Origin: JACVRN01 sp036403815
GTDB taxonomy: Bacteria > Acidobacteriota > Blastocatellia > Pyrinomonadales > Pyrinomonadaceae
Assembly: GCA_036403815.1 (NCBI GenBank)
Contig: DASWQH010000013.1
Span: forward strand, 1-64,000
Reading direction: 5' to 3'
DNA length: 64,000 bases
In this document: positions 23,629 to 31,905 of the stretch, one piece after another
Numbering within the stretch: position 1 is the first letter of the stretch
Layout: the number at the start of each line of letters is the position of its first letter
Made by a program: the position numbers and the translations under genes
The notes under the pieces: model-generated
The model's database searches: none
Seen by the model: only the letters and a program-made list of their open reading frames with translations
What the model was told of the DNA's origin: nothing

Positions 23629-24978
23629 ATGCTACTGACAGAAAAAGAGGCGCGAGCCATTACCGAAAAGTTGCTCGGATACACGAAGGACGACGACGCA
23701 CAGGTCAGCGTCACGAGCGAAACCTACTCACACCTGCGCTTTGCCGCCAACTCTTTTTTGACGAGCGGGCGGCGCGAGAACATGAACGCCAACATCGTCG
23801 TCTGGATTAACAAAAAGCGCGGCGCGGCTTCTACAAACGAGTTGGACGATGCAGCGCTTCGAGCGGCGGTCGAAGAGGCGGAACGCCTTGCGAACATCTC
23901 GCCCGTCGATGTCGAGTACCTGGCGACGCTCAAGGCTCAGACCTACAAGCCTACGCTCGGGTATGCCGAAGCGACGGCCAACGTCCCCCTCGCTGACCGC
24001 GCCAGAGCTATCAGCGACCTCATCTCTTCTTCAGAGAAAGCGCAGGTCTTGAGCGCGGGCTTTCATCAGGCGCAAGCCTCCGCGGGTGCGACTGCTACAA
24101 AGAACGGCAACTTCGACTACGAGCGCAGGAGCATCGTCAGTTTGGGGACGACCGCTCGCACCACAGACGGCGCAGGCTCCGGCTACTTCCTGCGCAGCCA
24201 CTACGACATCAGCCGTCTGGACACCGAGCGCATCGCGCGCGAAGCCATACGCCGCGCGCTCGAATCAAGGAACGCGCGCGTGCTGGACGCAGGCGTCTAT
24301 CCTGTCATCCTTGAGCCGCAGGCGGTCGCAGACCTCGTGGGCTTTTTCGGTTTCGGTTTCGATGCGCGCAGTGCAGAGGAAGGGCGCAGCGCATTCTCAG
24401 CCTTGAGCGGTCGCACACGCGTAGGGGAAAAGATATTCGACGAGCGCCTCAACATCCTGAGCGACCCCTGGCGCGCAGACCTTCCCGGCTCGCAATCCAC
24501 ACAGGCAGGCTTGCCCGCAGAGGTCGTTTATCTTGTCAGGGGCGGCATGCTGGAGAATCTTGTCTACTCGCGTTTCTGGGCGCAGAAGAAGGAGCGGCAG
24601 CCCACACCCGGCCCCGTCAACATCATCATGGAAACGAGCGCTCAAGCAACGAGCGTGGAAGAGATGATACGCAACACGCCTAGAGGACTACTGGTCAGCC
24701 GCTTCTGGTATATACGCTCGGTTGACCCGCGAACGGCGACCCTGACAGGACTGACGCGCGACGGCGTCTGGTTTGTTGAGAACGGAAAGATTCAATACCC
24801 CGTACGCAATTTCCGTTTCAATCAAAGCATCATACAGATGCTCGCGCCGGGCAATGTAGAGATGATAGGCGCGCCTGAGCGCGTGGGCAGCTCCGAAGGG
24901 CAGGGCGGCAGCGCCTCGCTCCTGCCCGCGCTCAAGCTCAAGGCTTTCAAATTCACTTCACAATCCGAAGCGGTTTAA
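23629..24978 (+). CDS. PmbA/TldE-like partner of the TldD protein
   Basis: A 449-residue member of the same family. It lacks the HExxxH zinc motif, as TldE/PmbA does, and should act as the non-catalytic half of a heterodimer with the upstream protein. Family features are the N-terminal alpha/beta domain, GAVYPVILEPQAVADLVGFF-like core (DAGVYPVILEPQAVADLVGF) and the C-terminal GNVEMIGAPERVGSSEG. It has no signal peptide, so if the partner is Tat-exported they could travel together as one folded complex. It has the same strand and a 9-bp gap, so the two form an operon. Confidence 0.9.
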   Translation: MLLTEKEARAITEKLLGYTKDDDAQVSVTSETYSHLRFAANSFLTSGRRENMNANIVVWINKKRGAASTNELDDAALRAAVEEAERLANISPVDVEYLATLKAQTYKPTLGYAEATANVPLADRARAISDLISSSEKAQVLSAGFHQAQASAGATATKNGNFDYERRSIVSLGTTARTTDGAGSGYFLRSHYDISRLDTERIAREAIRRALESRNARVLDAGVYPVILEPQAVADLVGFFGFGFDARSAEEGRSAFSALSGRTRVGEKIFDERLNILSDPWRADLPGSQSTQAGLPAEVVYLVRGGMLENLVYSRFWAQKKERQPTPGPVNIIMETSAQATSVEEMIRNTPRGLLVSRFWYIRSVDPRTATLTGLTRDGVWFVENGKIQYPVRNFRFNQSIIQMLAPGNVEMIGAPERVGSSEGQGGSASLLPALKLKAFKFTSQSEAV

Positions 24979-25141
24979 GACAGGCCGTGCAGGGAGCTTC
25001 AAGAACGGCATACGTAAAGACGTATGATGAGAGGGAAGCTATGGAAGCGTCGGGTTGAGGGTGTTGCCAGAGGCCGCTTAAAAGCATTAGAAGCTGTATG
25101 AGAATTCGATGATTTGTGCCGCAGGCGCAGCAAGATGGTAG

Positions 25142-25162
25142 CCAGACGTTGCACGTCTGGCA
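25142..25162. repeat. Short perfect palindrome GCCAGACGTTG type
   Basis: GCCAGACGT and ACGTCTGGC pair around a 3-base loop. It is a single copy in the window, in the 205-bp gap after the PmbA-like gene. It may be one member of a further repeat family or a weak transcription stop. Confidence 0.6.
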
Positions 25163-25183
25163 CAGAATGTTTGAGCGGATGCC

Positions 25184-25426
25184 CTAATCTACAAGACCGA
25201 CTTCAGCCGCGCAGGCCGTACATAGCCAGACCCTTGTCTTGGGAGCATCAGACCAGAAGAATGCGCCAACCTTGCTAGCCATCTTCATCGCCTCGGTTCC
25301 GGGCAGGCGCTGCAAAGCCTTCACATAGCTTGTCCCGGTATAAAAATCGCCTTCGATTTGCTGCTTGCCGCGATGAATGCACTCGCGCTCGTTGACAGCC
25401 CACTTGTTTTCCTCTTGTTCGCTCAT
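25184..25426 (-). CDS. Small cysteine-containing protein, unknown
   Basis: An 80-residue protein with no family I recognise. A single Cys in ECIHRGKQQ near the N-terminus and a C-terminal CTAC in WLCTACAAEVGL could bind zinc. The middle is helical and rich in Lys and Ala. There are two in-frame Met codons at the start, at 25429 and 25426. Its sequence is conserved-looking (no low complexity, balanced composition), and the ribosome binding site is weak. Its neighbours give no hint. Confidence 0.6.
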   Translation of the reverse strand: MSEQEENKWAVNERECIHRGKQQIEGDFYTGTSYVKALQRLPGTEAMKMASKVGAFFWSDAPKTRVWLCTACAAEVGLVD

Positions 25427-25490
25427 CATAAGCTCACTATAACATTGCTTGATTAAGAGCCTCTAACCAAATCCACATCGCAAAGAAAAA

Positions 25491-25626
25491 CAGTAGGGGC
25501 AGGGCTTGTCCCTGCCCGTCGCACGCATGTGCGAAAACGATTCGTAGATGTTCAATACAGAACCAATGCGTCTCTTGATTATCAGCCTCTCGGCTGATGC
25601 GGGCAGGGACAAGCCTGCCCCTACAG
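25491..25626. repeat. Family F palindrome (GTAGGGGCAGGGCTTGTCCC type)
   Basis: GTAGGGGCAGGGCTTGTCCC pairs with its near-complement ending GCCCCTAC at 25626, with a loop of about 80 bp that also holds ATCAGCCTCTCGGCTGAT. A second copy lies at 52463-52600. The 350 bp between it and the protease gene hold a T-run and an AT-rich leader, but no riboswitch that I recognise. Confidence 0.88.
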
Positions 25627-25975
25627 TTCTGTTGGGACATCCCACATTAACTCTCAAGGACAACAACGCTGCCAACAGCTCAAGGCTTGAAGTTAACTTC
25701 AAGCGAAACTTTTTTTGCTCGCGAAGGATTTTTACCGAACGGTTTAAGTAATGCATATCCAGCATTTAAGCTGATGTTGTGTGCTTTCTCAAGTTTCCGC
25801 ACGCCAAACCTCAAGGATAGCTCAAGGTCTGCTCAACCCTTCTTTTCTATTCTCAGGATGGATGCGACAGGGCTGGAAGTTCCAGAGCGAAGAAAGCTAT
25901 TTCAATCCTCCATCTGGAAAAGCAAATCGAAAGCGCCGCCGCCGCAAATTCAAATCACCAGGAGATAAAAAATAG

Positions 25976-28900
25976 ATGAGAAGGAATAGACAAAATCCGC
26001 AGCGCGTTCAGAGGAGCAACGTTTCGGGACAGCGTATGGTTGCCGTTTGCGCGCTGGCACTGATGTTTGCCCTTATCAATTCTATGTTCGTGGGCTTCTT
26101 CAAGGCGGCGGCATCCGGCATCGCCCGTTCCGTTATTGTAGAGTTCAAGACTGACCCGGGCGCGGTCTGGAAAGCAAAGCTGGAGAAATCAGGCCAGTCC
26201 GTTTCCAACGACCAGCTTCAAGCCTATCGCAACTCCGTCACCGCCGAGCAGAACCAGTTTCTTGAGCAGCTTAAGGCTCAGGGCATCAGCTACACTTTGG
26301 ACGGCGTTGACCTGAAAGACTTCGCGGGCGACGCTGCGGGGCGCGCCGATTTTCGTTTCAACCTGGTGATGAACGGCGTCACTCTTAATGTTCCTACTTC
26401 GGCGCTGAAAACGATTGAGGCGATGCCGCAGGTCAAGCGCGTCGTGCCCAACACCACTATGCGCCTCAACCTCAACAACAGCGTCAAATATATCAACGCC
26501 CCTGCCGTCTACGGCCAGATTCAGGAACTCACCCCCTTCGACCACAACAACGAAGGCTATGAAGGACAGGGAATTAATATAGCCGTTCTGGATACGGGCA
26601 TTGATTGGACGCACCCTATGTTCGGCGGCGACCCTACGCCACCGCGCCTGGGCACGGCTCCGCCGACCGCAGCCGTAAACTCGAATCAGAAAGTTATCTA
26701 CTACATGTCGTTCACGGGCGGGCTGGTTGACGACTTCGGCCACGGCTCTGCTGCTTCGTCGAACGCGGCGGGTTATTTAGCGATGGCTCCCGGCCCCGAC
26801 GGCTTGCCCAACACGGCTGACGACATACGCCTTCACGGCGTCGCTCCGCAGGCGAAGCTCATGGGCTACAAGGTCTGCACTGGAACCGGCAACTGCGTCA
26901 GCGCTTCGACCATCCTAGGCATAGAAGATGCGGTGTCGCCTGTCAGTCTGACGTTGCAGCCGAAGCCCATCGCGCACGTTATCAACATGAGTCTGGGCGG
27001 CGCGGGCGGCCCCGACGATGCGACCGCGACTGCGGCCAGCAACGCGGCACTGCTTGGAACCACGGTCGTCGCTTCGGCTGGCAACGAAGGGCCGGGCGAG
27101 GCAACAATCGGTTCGCCTGCGGCGGGTCGTCACGTTATCTCTGTAGCAGCCACAACGCATCCGGGCGCGGCTAATGCAAACTGGTCTGTGGATGTGTTAC
27201 AGGCTTCGGCAATCCCGCAGAGCCAGACCGGCGCTGTCACGCCTGCGAAGAATCTAGCGAAGGCTAGCGGGTTCGACCGTCTGAAACTTTATCCGATGGT
27301 GGGCACACCCGATCCTGCGGCTGGCTCAATCGCACAACGCTACGTGCTGGTCAACAATCCGGTCGGCCCTTATCCTGCCGCCGTCAGCGGTCGCATAGCT
27401 TTAATCAAAGACTCCGGGCTTGCTTCGGCCACCTTTTTCGACATGGCGGCCAATTCGGCAGCAGCGGGCGCAATCGGCTGTATCTTAATCAGCGACACAA
27501 CAAATCCGACTGCCGTCAAAGGATTGATACCTTGCTCTATTGTCTCACCATCAGATGGTGAAATCCTTGTTGACGCCCTTTCGTCAACCGACAACAACGC
27601 GGTAGACCCTGCGAACGGTGCTATCTCCGAGCTTCCCATCAGATTGAACCCGTACCTGAACGACGAGTTCTATGGCGCAACCACCAGCTTCAGCTCGCGC
27701 GGCCCCGTCGAAGGCTTAGGCCAGATTAAGCCTGACGTAACCGCTCCCGGCATCAACATCCTGAGCGCGACCATTAAAGCCGGGCTGGCAACTAAAGACG
27801 GCGGCACCATGTTCGACCCTTCGGGTTACACGCTCGCGACCGGCACCAGCTTTTCAGGCCCGCACGTCTCCGGCGTTGCGGCTCTAATCAAGCAGGCACA
27901 CCTTGACTGGACGCCGGACATGATTCGCACGGCGATGATCAATACTGCAACCAACATGCGTAACGTGAGCGGCACGCCGCTGCCGGATGGCAGGCAGTCC
28001 GATTCCATACTGGATCAGGGCGGTGGCCTGGTCGATGTGAAGGCGGCGGTCAACACGAAGGCGCTGATGGGCGTCGCGGGTGACGGCATCAATGAGCCTG
28101 GCATCCTCGGCAGCCACTCCTTCGGTGAAGAGCCTATACTTAACAACCGCATCCTGAACACGCGGGAGGTCGCGGTTACTATACGAGACCTGTCCGGGCA
28201 GGGCGGAACCTACAATCTGTCAACGGCGAACAACCGCTTCTTCGACACGCAGGGCATCTCGGCAAGCGTCAGCCCGTCGAGCGTCAACGTACCGGCAGGT
28301 GGAACCGCCACCTTTACAGCGCGCGTCACGTTGGACGGCGATCAGGTACGCGACACCACCATCAAGCAGTTGCAGTGGTACGTCATAGCACAGCGCGCGG
28401 GCAGCACGGATAAACTGCGCATGTCCATGTATCTGAAGGCGACTCCAAGCTTACCGTCGAGCGACATCTCAAGCTCCGAGACAGAAACTCTCACTGGCAC
28501 CGTGACGGCGGGCGACGCTGGTGTACAGAGAGACAACGACCTATACGTTGCAGAAGGCGCTACCTACGTGGATGTGCCGGTTCAGGTTGACGCGTCAACC
28601 CTGAAACTCGATGCCACGCTTTCGTGGGATTACACTGACGTAGGCTATGTGCCTGTGCTGGAGCAGCAGGTCGGCCTGCCCGATATGGACTTCATGCTTT
28701 TTGACCCGAACGGTAATCAGATAGGACAGTCCGCCAATGGTAGCGGGCCTGAGCATCTCTCCGCCAACACGACCATCGCGGGCACCTACATCTATCGCGT
28801 TTACGGCTGGGCTAACGGCCCGACCGATTTCAAGATCGAGAGCACGAAGCTAAAGGGCGGTGCGCCCCCTGTGGTTCAGGCTTTCGCTTCCGACCTCATG

Positions 28901-29704
28901 CTCGATACGCAGCGCTTCGATTTCGACGGCAAGTACGTGCTCAACTGGCAACCACAGGGCAGCGTCGAGGGTTACGAGATAGAGGAATCAATGGACGGCA
29001 CCAACTACTCGGTCGTTCGCACAGTAGATGGCTCAACCACGAGCGCAGATTTCGCGAACGTGGGCGATGGAACGCGCAGCTACCGCATACGCTCCATCAC
29101 GCCTGGACGCGCGGGCAAGTTCGTCACCATCCCCAGTAACGTAGAGAGCATCACGGTCGCAAAGCGCACGCCGGTTGACGCTACGAATTCCATTACGGCG
29201 GTAAACAAATCGGTCGTCTTTGCAGGCGGCAAGACAGACCTGACGACAGCGCTCAGGAATGCTTCGAGCACGACCTTCTACCCGTTCGCGCGTATGGAGA
29301 TTGTGGCTATCGAATCGCAGGGCAACACAGTGCGCGTCACCAACGCAGACAACAATGGTGACGGCGTTACCGGAGCGGCCATCTTCGACTATTCGCAACA
29401 GGTCGGCGCAGACTTGCTGCCCAATGAAGAGTCAGAGACACGCGCCATCAAGTTCAACAATCCGAATACGGTGCTCTTCAATATCACAGCGCGTATCATC
29501 GCCAGCGTGCCCGCCGGGTCAGCCGGAACGACCGAAACATCTTCGACGGGTACGACAGGAGGAACCAGCGGCGGAGCAACGGGCGGCGCGCCAAGCGCTC
29601 CAGGCACGAACAGCGCAGGCGGCAGCGTCCTGAGCAAATCCAAACTCCTGAAGATTACGGTTAATCCGTTGACCAAATCCGTCACGGTCACACCGCTCAA
29701 TTAA
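25976..29704 (+). CDS. Subtilisin-like serine protease (S8), large secreted form
   Basis: An S8 (subtilase) family endopeptidase of 1242 residues. The catalytic triad is Asp206 (VLDTGID), His256 (FGHGSAASSN, where the usual GHGTH-V-A-G has changed after the His) and Ser625 (GTSFSGPHV). The long gap between His and Ser contains ASAGNEGP with the oxyanion Asn, and an inserted PA-like domain (about 440-560). An I9-like propeptide precedes the catalytic domain, and a hydrophobic N-terminal segment (residues 20-45) acts as signal or anchor. The C-terminal 500 residues are Ig/fibronectin-like, with a Gly/Thr/Ser-rich linker near the end. A good AGGAGAT lies before the ATG. Confidence 0.95.
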   Translation: MRRNRQNPQRVQRSNVSGQRMVAVCALALMFALINSMFVGFFKAAASGIARSVIVEFKTDPGAVWKAKLEKSGQSVSNDQLQAYRNSVTAEQNQFLEQLKAQGISYTLDGVDLKDFAGDAAGRADFRFNLVMNGVTLNVPTSALKTIEAMPQVKRVVPNTTMRLNLNNSVKYINAPAVYGQIQELTPFDHNNEGYEGQGINIAVLDTGIDWTHPMFGGDPTPPRLGTAPPTAAVNSNQKVIYYMSFTGGLVDDFGHGSAASSNAAGYLAMAPGPDGLPNTADDIRLHGVAPQAKLMGYKVCTGTGNCVSASTILGIEDAVSPVSLTLQPKPIAHVINMSLGGAGGPDDATATAASNAALLGTTVVASAGNEGPGEATIGSPAAGRHVISVAATTHPGAANANWSVDVLQASAIPQSQTGAVTPAKNLAKASGFDRLKLYPMVGTPDPAAGSIAQRYVLVNNPVGPYPAAVSGRIALIKDSGLASATFFDMAANSAAAGAIGCILISDTTNPTAVKGLIPCSIVSPSDGEILVDALSSTDNNAVDPANGAISELPIRLNPYLNDEFYGATTSFSSRGPVEGLGQIKPDVTAPGINILSATIKAGLATKDGGTMFDPSGYTLATGTSFSGPHVSGVAALIKQAHLDWTPDMIRTAMINTATNMRNVSGTPLPDGRQSDSILDQGGGLVDVKAAVNTKALMGVAGDGINEPGILGSHSFGEEPILNNRILNTREVAVTIRDLSGQGGTYNLSTANNRFFDTQGISASVSPSSVNVPAGGTATFTARVTLDGDQVRDTTIKQLQWYVIAQRAGSTDKLRMSMYLKATPSLPSSDISSSETETLTGTVTAGDAGVQRDNDLYVAEGATYVDVPVQVDASTLKLDATLSWDYTDVGYVPVLEQQVGLPDMDFMLFDPNGNQIGQSANGSGPEHLSANTTIAGTYIYRVYGWANGPTDFKIESTKLKGGAPPVVQAFASDLMLDTQRFDFDGKYVLNWQPQGSVEGYEIEESMDGTNYSVVRTVDGSTTSADFANVGDGTRSYRIRSITPGRAGKFVTIPSNVESITVAKRTPVDATNSITAVNKSVVFAGGKTDLTTALRNASSTTFYPFARMEIVAIESQGNTVRVTNADNNGDGVTGAAIFDYSQQVGADLLPNEESETRAIKFNNPNTVLFNITARIIASVPAGSAGTTETSSTGTTGGTSGGATGGAPSAPGTNSAGGSVLSKSKLLKITVNPLTKSVTVTPLN

Positions 29705-29735
29705 GTACTCATCCCAGCGACGTAAGGGGGAAGGA

Positions 29736-29779
29736 AGAGCAGGTCGTGCTTCAAAAGCTCGGCCTGCTCTTTCGTTTTT
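29736..29779 (+). terminator. Intrinsic terminator after the S8 protease
   Basis: AGAGCAGG pairs with CCTGCTCT around a partly paired loop and is followed by TTCGTTTTT. It is 32 bp after the protease stop and in the right direction to end that transcript. Confidence 0.8.
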
Positions 29780-29816
29780 AACGTAAGGCGCTGGATAAGA
29801 GACAGCCGTGTTCCGC

Positions 29817-29892
29817 AGCCCCTGAAAGGGGCGGAAGAATTTAGCCCACGGCGCAAGCCGTGGGCTACAATCTTCCGCCCCTTTCAGGGGCT
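29817..29892. repeat. Family C palindrome, copy 2
   Basis: AGCCCCTGAAAGGGGCGGAA pairs with its complement ending GGGGCT. The inner arms AGCCCACGGC and GCCGTGGGCT also pair. It lies between the terminator and the 3' end of the EamA gene. Confidence 0.92.
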
Positions 29893-29934
29893 TAGACCGC
29901 ATAGCTTATACAAACATTGCATGTCATTCATTCT

Positions 29935-30864
29935 TCATCCGCCCGGCGTTTCCTGTAATTCGACCTGTGGCTTGCGACGGCGAAAGATGACCAGTCCGAT
30001 ACCTGTGAAAATCCCAAGTCCGCCGAGCGCGACGCGCCAAGTCAATTCTTCATCTAAAAATAGAACGCCGAGCAGGACTGCGACCACGGGTGTGACCAGC
30101 GCTATCAACTGCGTGTTTGTCACATTCATGTGGCGTACGAGCCAGTAATAGAGCATGAAGGCCGCGACCGTCCCGACCAGCGCCAGATAGAAGACGGAGA
30201 CAACCGCCGCCAGTGTCCAGTGTAGACTAAGCGGGTTGCCTTCCTTGACGATGCTTATAATAAGGAGCGGCACGAACCCGCATATCATCTGCCCTACTAC
30301 AAGTACTGTGATGTCAAACTTCGCGCCGTGGGCTTTGACCAGCACATTGCTGTAGGCAGCGGCGAGCGCGCCAGTGATAATCGCCGCGCTGCCCCAGAAC
30401 GACCATACATTCCCCATCTCCAACTGGTTCGAGAAGATAATGCCGACGCCTACAAGGCCGAGCGCAACGCCGGTGAGCCGCATGAAAGTTAAAGGCTCGT
30501 CGGGTAAATATTTGTGCGCGATGAGCAGGCCGAAGAGCGGAATCGTCGCCTGTAGCAGAGCGGCCAGTCCTGACGAAATGTATTGCTCGCCCCAGAAAAT
30601 CAGGCCGTAATTAAAAGTAAAGGCCAGGATGCCGGTCGTCATCAGCAGTTGCCATTCGGCGCGCGTGCGCGGCCAATGTGCGCGCCGGAAATATGCTACG
30701 AGCAGCAGCAGAATGATGGCGATGATGAACCGAACGCTGGCGAACGTCAGTGGCGGCAAGTCGCGCAAGCCGATTTTGATGAAAGCCCACGTCGAGCCCC
30801 AGATGCCACAGAGCAGAATCCAGACCATTACAGGGCGAGCGATGTGCAGCGTTCCTTTGTTCAT
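29935..30864 (-). CDS. EamA family transporter (drug/metabolite superfamily)
   Basis: A 309-residue exporter or permease of the DMT superfamily, with two EamA repeats of five helices each (about ten hydrophobic segments in all). The N-terminal GIWGSTWAFIKIGLRDLPPL and the second-half start SFWGSAAIITGALAAAYSN are typical of RhaT/RarD-type carriers. The start is set at 30864 (MNKGTLH) because the AAAGG before it gives good spacing and the longer frame from 30936 adds an unlikely tail. Substrate unknown. It is followed by a MOSC gene (69 bp, same strand). Confidence 0.93.
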   Translation of the reverse strand: MNKGTLHIARPVMVWILLCGIWGSTWAFIKIGLRDLPPLTFASVRFIIAIILLLLVAYFRRAHWPRTRAEWQLLMTTGILAFTFNYGLIFWGEQYISSGLAALLQATIPLFGLLIAHKYLPDEPLTFMRLTGVALGLVGVGIIFSNQLEMGNVWSFWGSAAIITGALAAAYSNVLVKAHGAKFDITVLVVGQMICGFVPLLIISIVKEGNPLSLHWTLAAVVSVFYLALVGTVAAFMLYYWLVRHMNVTNTQLIALVTPVVAVLLGVLFLDEELTWRVALGGLGIFTGIGLVIFRRRKPQVELQETPGG

Positions 30865-30932
30865 CCCAATGCCTTTTAGCCTGGCATCTTCTGCCCGAAC
30901 GCAAATGTAGCTTCTACATCCAGCCAGATAAT

Positions 30933-31490
30933 TCAAAGTTTCTTCAACACATCGCCGACCCGAATCATGCCGGGTTGCACAACCCTGGCGTTGATGCCGC
31001 GAAGATTCAGACGCCTCCCCTCGGATGAGCTGACAAATTTCAGCGCGGACAGCCCGAAGCGCGCAGCAAACTTTTGACAGCCGGTGTGTGGTTGAGCAGT
31101 GACTTCAATGACAGCCGAGCCGAGAGCCATCTGCGTCCCCGGCGGCATATTCTCCGCGCTCAAATCCATGTCAACGAAGAACTGATCCCCGGCCAACTGC
31201 CAGTGCTCCTTCCGCTGCGCGAGCAGAGTAATCACGCGTGCATTCATGATGTTGAGCTGCATCTCTGGATGCGACGAGCCATCCTTAGTGCGAGAGCTGC
31301 CGCGAGTACACCAGTTATCGCCCACCAACCCGCGCGCCGTATCAAGCTCGGCTTCTTGCAGGACTTCACGCGCATCCATCTGTGGCCGCCGCACAATCAA
31401 CTCCAACAAGCCTTCATCTTTGGGTGCTTGGCGGATTACATCTAATCCTGCATCAAGCTCAGTAATCGTCAAATGCCTGACCTCTATCAT
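30933..31490 (-). CDS. MOSC domain protein
   Basis: A 185-residue protein with a MOSC domain, a beta-barrel that handles sulfur carried by pyridoxal-phosphate or molybdenum-cofactor enzymes, and that in YiiM/MARC relatives binds the molybdenum cofactor to reduce N-hydroxylated compounds. The conserved Cys is in HTGCQKF (about residue 141) with the NLRGINARVVQPGMIRVGD end region. The start at 31490 follows GTGAGGTT; the frame from 31535 is longer but less likely. It lies head-to-tail with the EamA gene. The substrate is unknown. Confidence 0.9.
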   Translation of the reverse strand: MIEVRHLTITELDAGLDVIRQAPKDEGLLELIVRRPQMDAREVLQEAELDTARGLVGDNWCTRGSSRTKDGSSHPEMQLNIMNARVITLLAQRKEHWQLAGDQFFVDMDLSAENMPPGTQMALGSAVIEVTAQPHTGCQKFAARFGLSALKFVSSSEGRRLNLRGINARVVQPGMIRVGDVLKKL

Positions 31491-31905
31491 CGTCAACCTC
31501 ACTTCAGATACATGATTGTTTAAAAGCTTCTTCATGAGACGCGTAGCCAGACCCGCAAACCTGCATCAGGCCGGGGCTCGCTCTATATTGCCTTCCAGTC
31601 TGCCTTAACGCATGTATCTATCACAAGAGATTTTTGGTCACGAGTATGACAGCAAACAGGCAATCGAATCAGACCGGGGACAGTTGCGCCTCGCGCCGCT
31701 CCGTCCCACGATTAAAGTATTTCGTCACAGGCTTGCTGCAACTCATCCCAGAGCTATTTACCCCTTGCCGCAATAAGACGTATTGTGACGGAAAGATTTT
31801 GTGATTCACGACCTGCTTCGATCATTTATGATAATGACAGACAGCTTCCACTTGAACTTTAATTCCAGCATTCCCGGCGCGGCAAATAATCTGAGGATGT
31901 GATTG
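31491..31905. other. Intergenic, weak inverted pair only
   Basis: A 415-bp gap between the divergent MOSC and ADOP genes. It holds TTTCGTCACA at about 31720-31729 and TGTGACGGAAA at 31784-31794, an inverted pair with one mismatch about 55 bp apart, which could be a regulator site. No family palindrome, RNA gene or clear promoter was recognised. Confidence 0.4.

Noticed and set aside
25627..25975. Riboswitch in the long leader of the S8 protease gene
   Set aside because: It is long enough and has T-rich tracts, but no conserved core of a known riboswitch class could be recognised.
26189..26743. 184-residue minus-strand frame in the S8 protease gene
   Set aside because: Overlaps the propeptide and catalytic Asp region of a real gene and has no recognisable domain.
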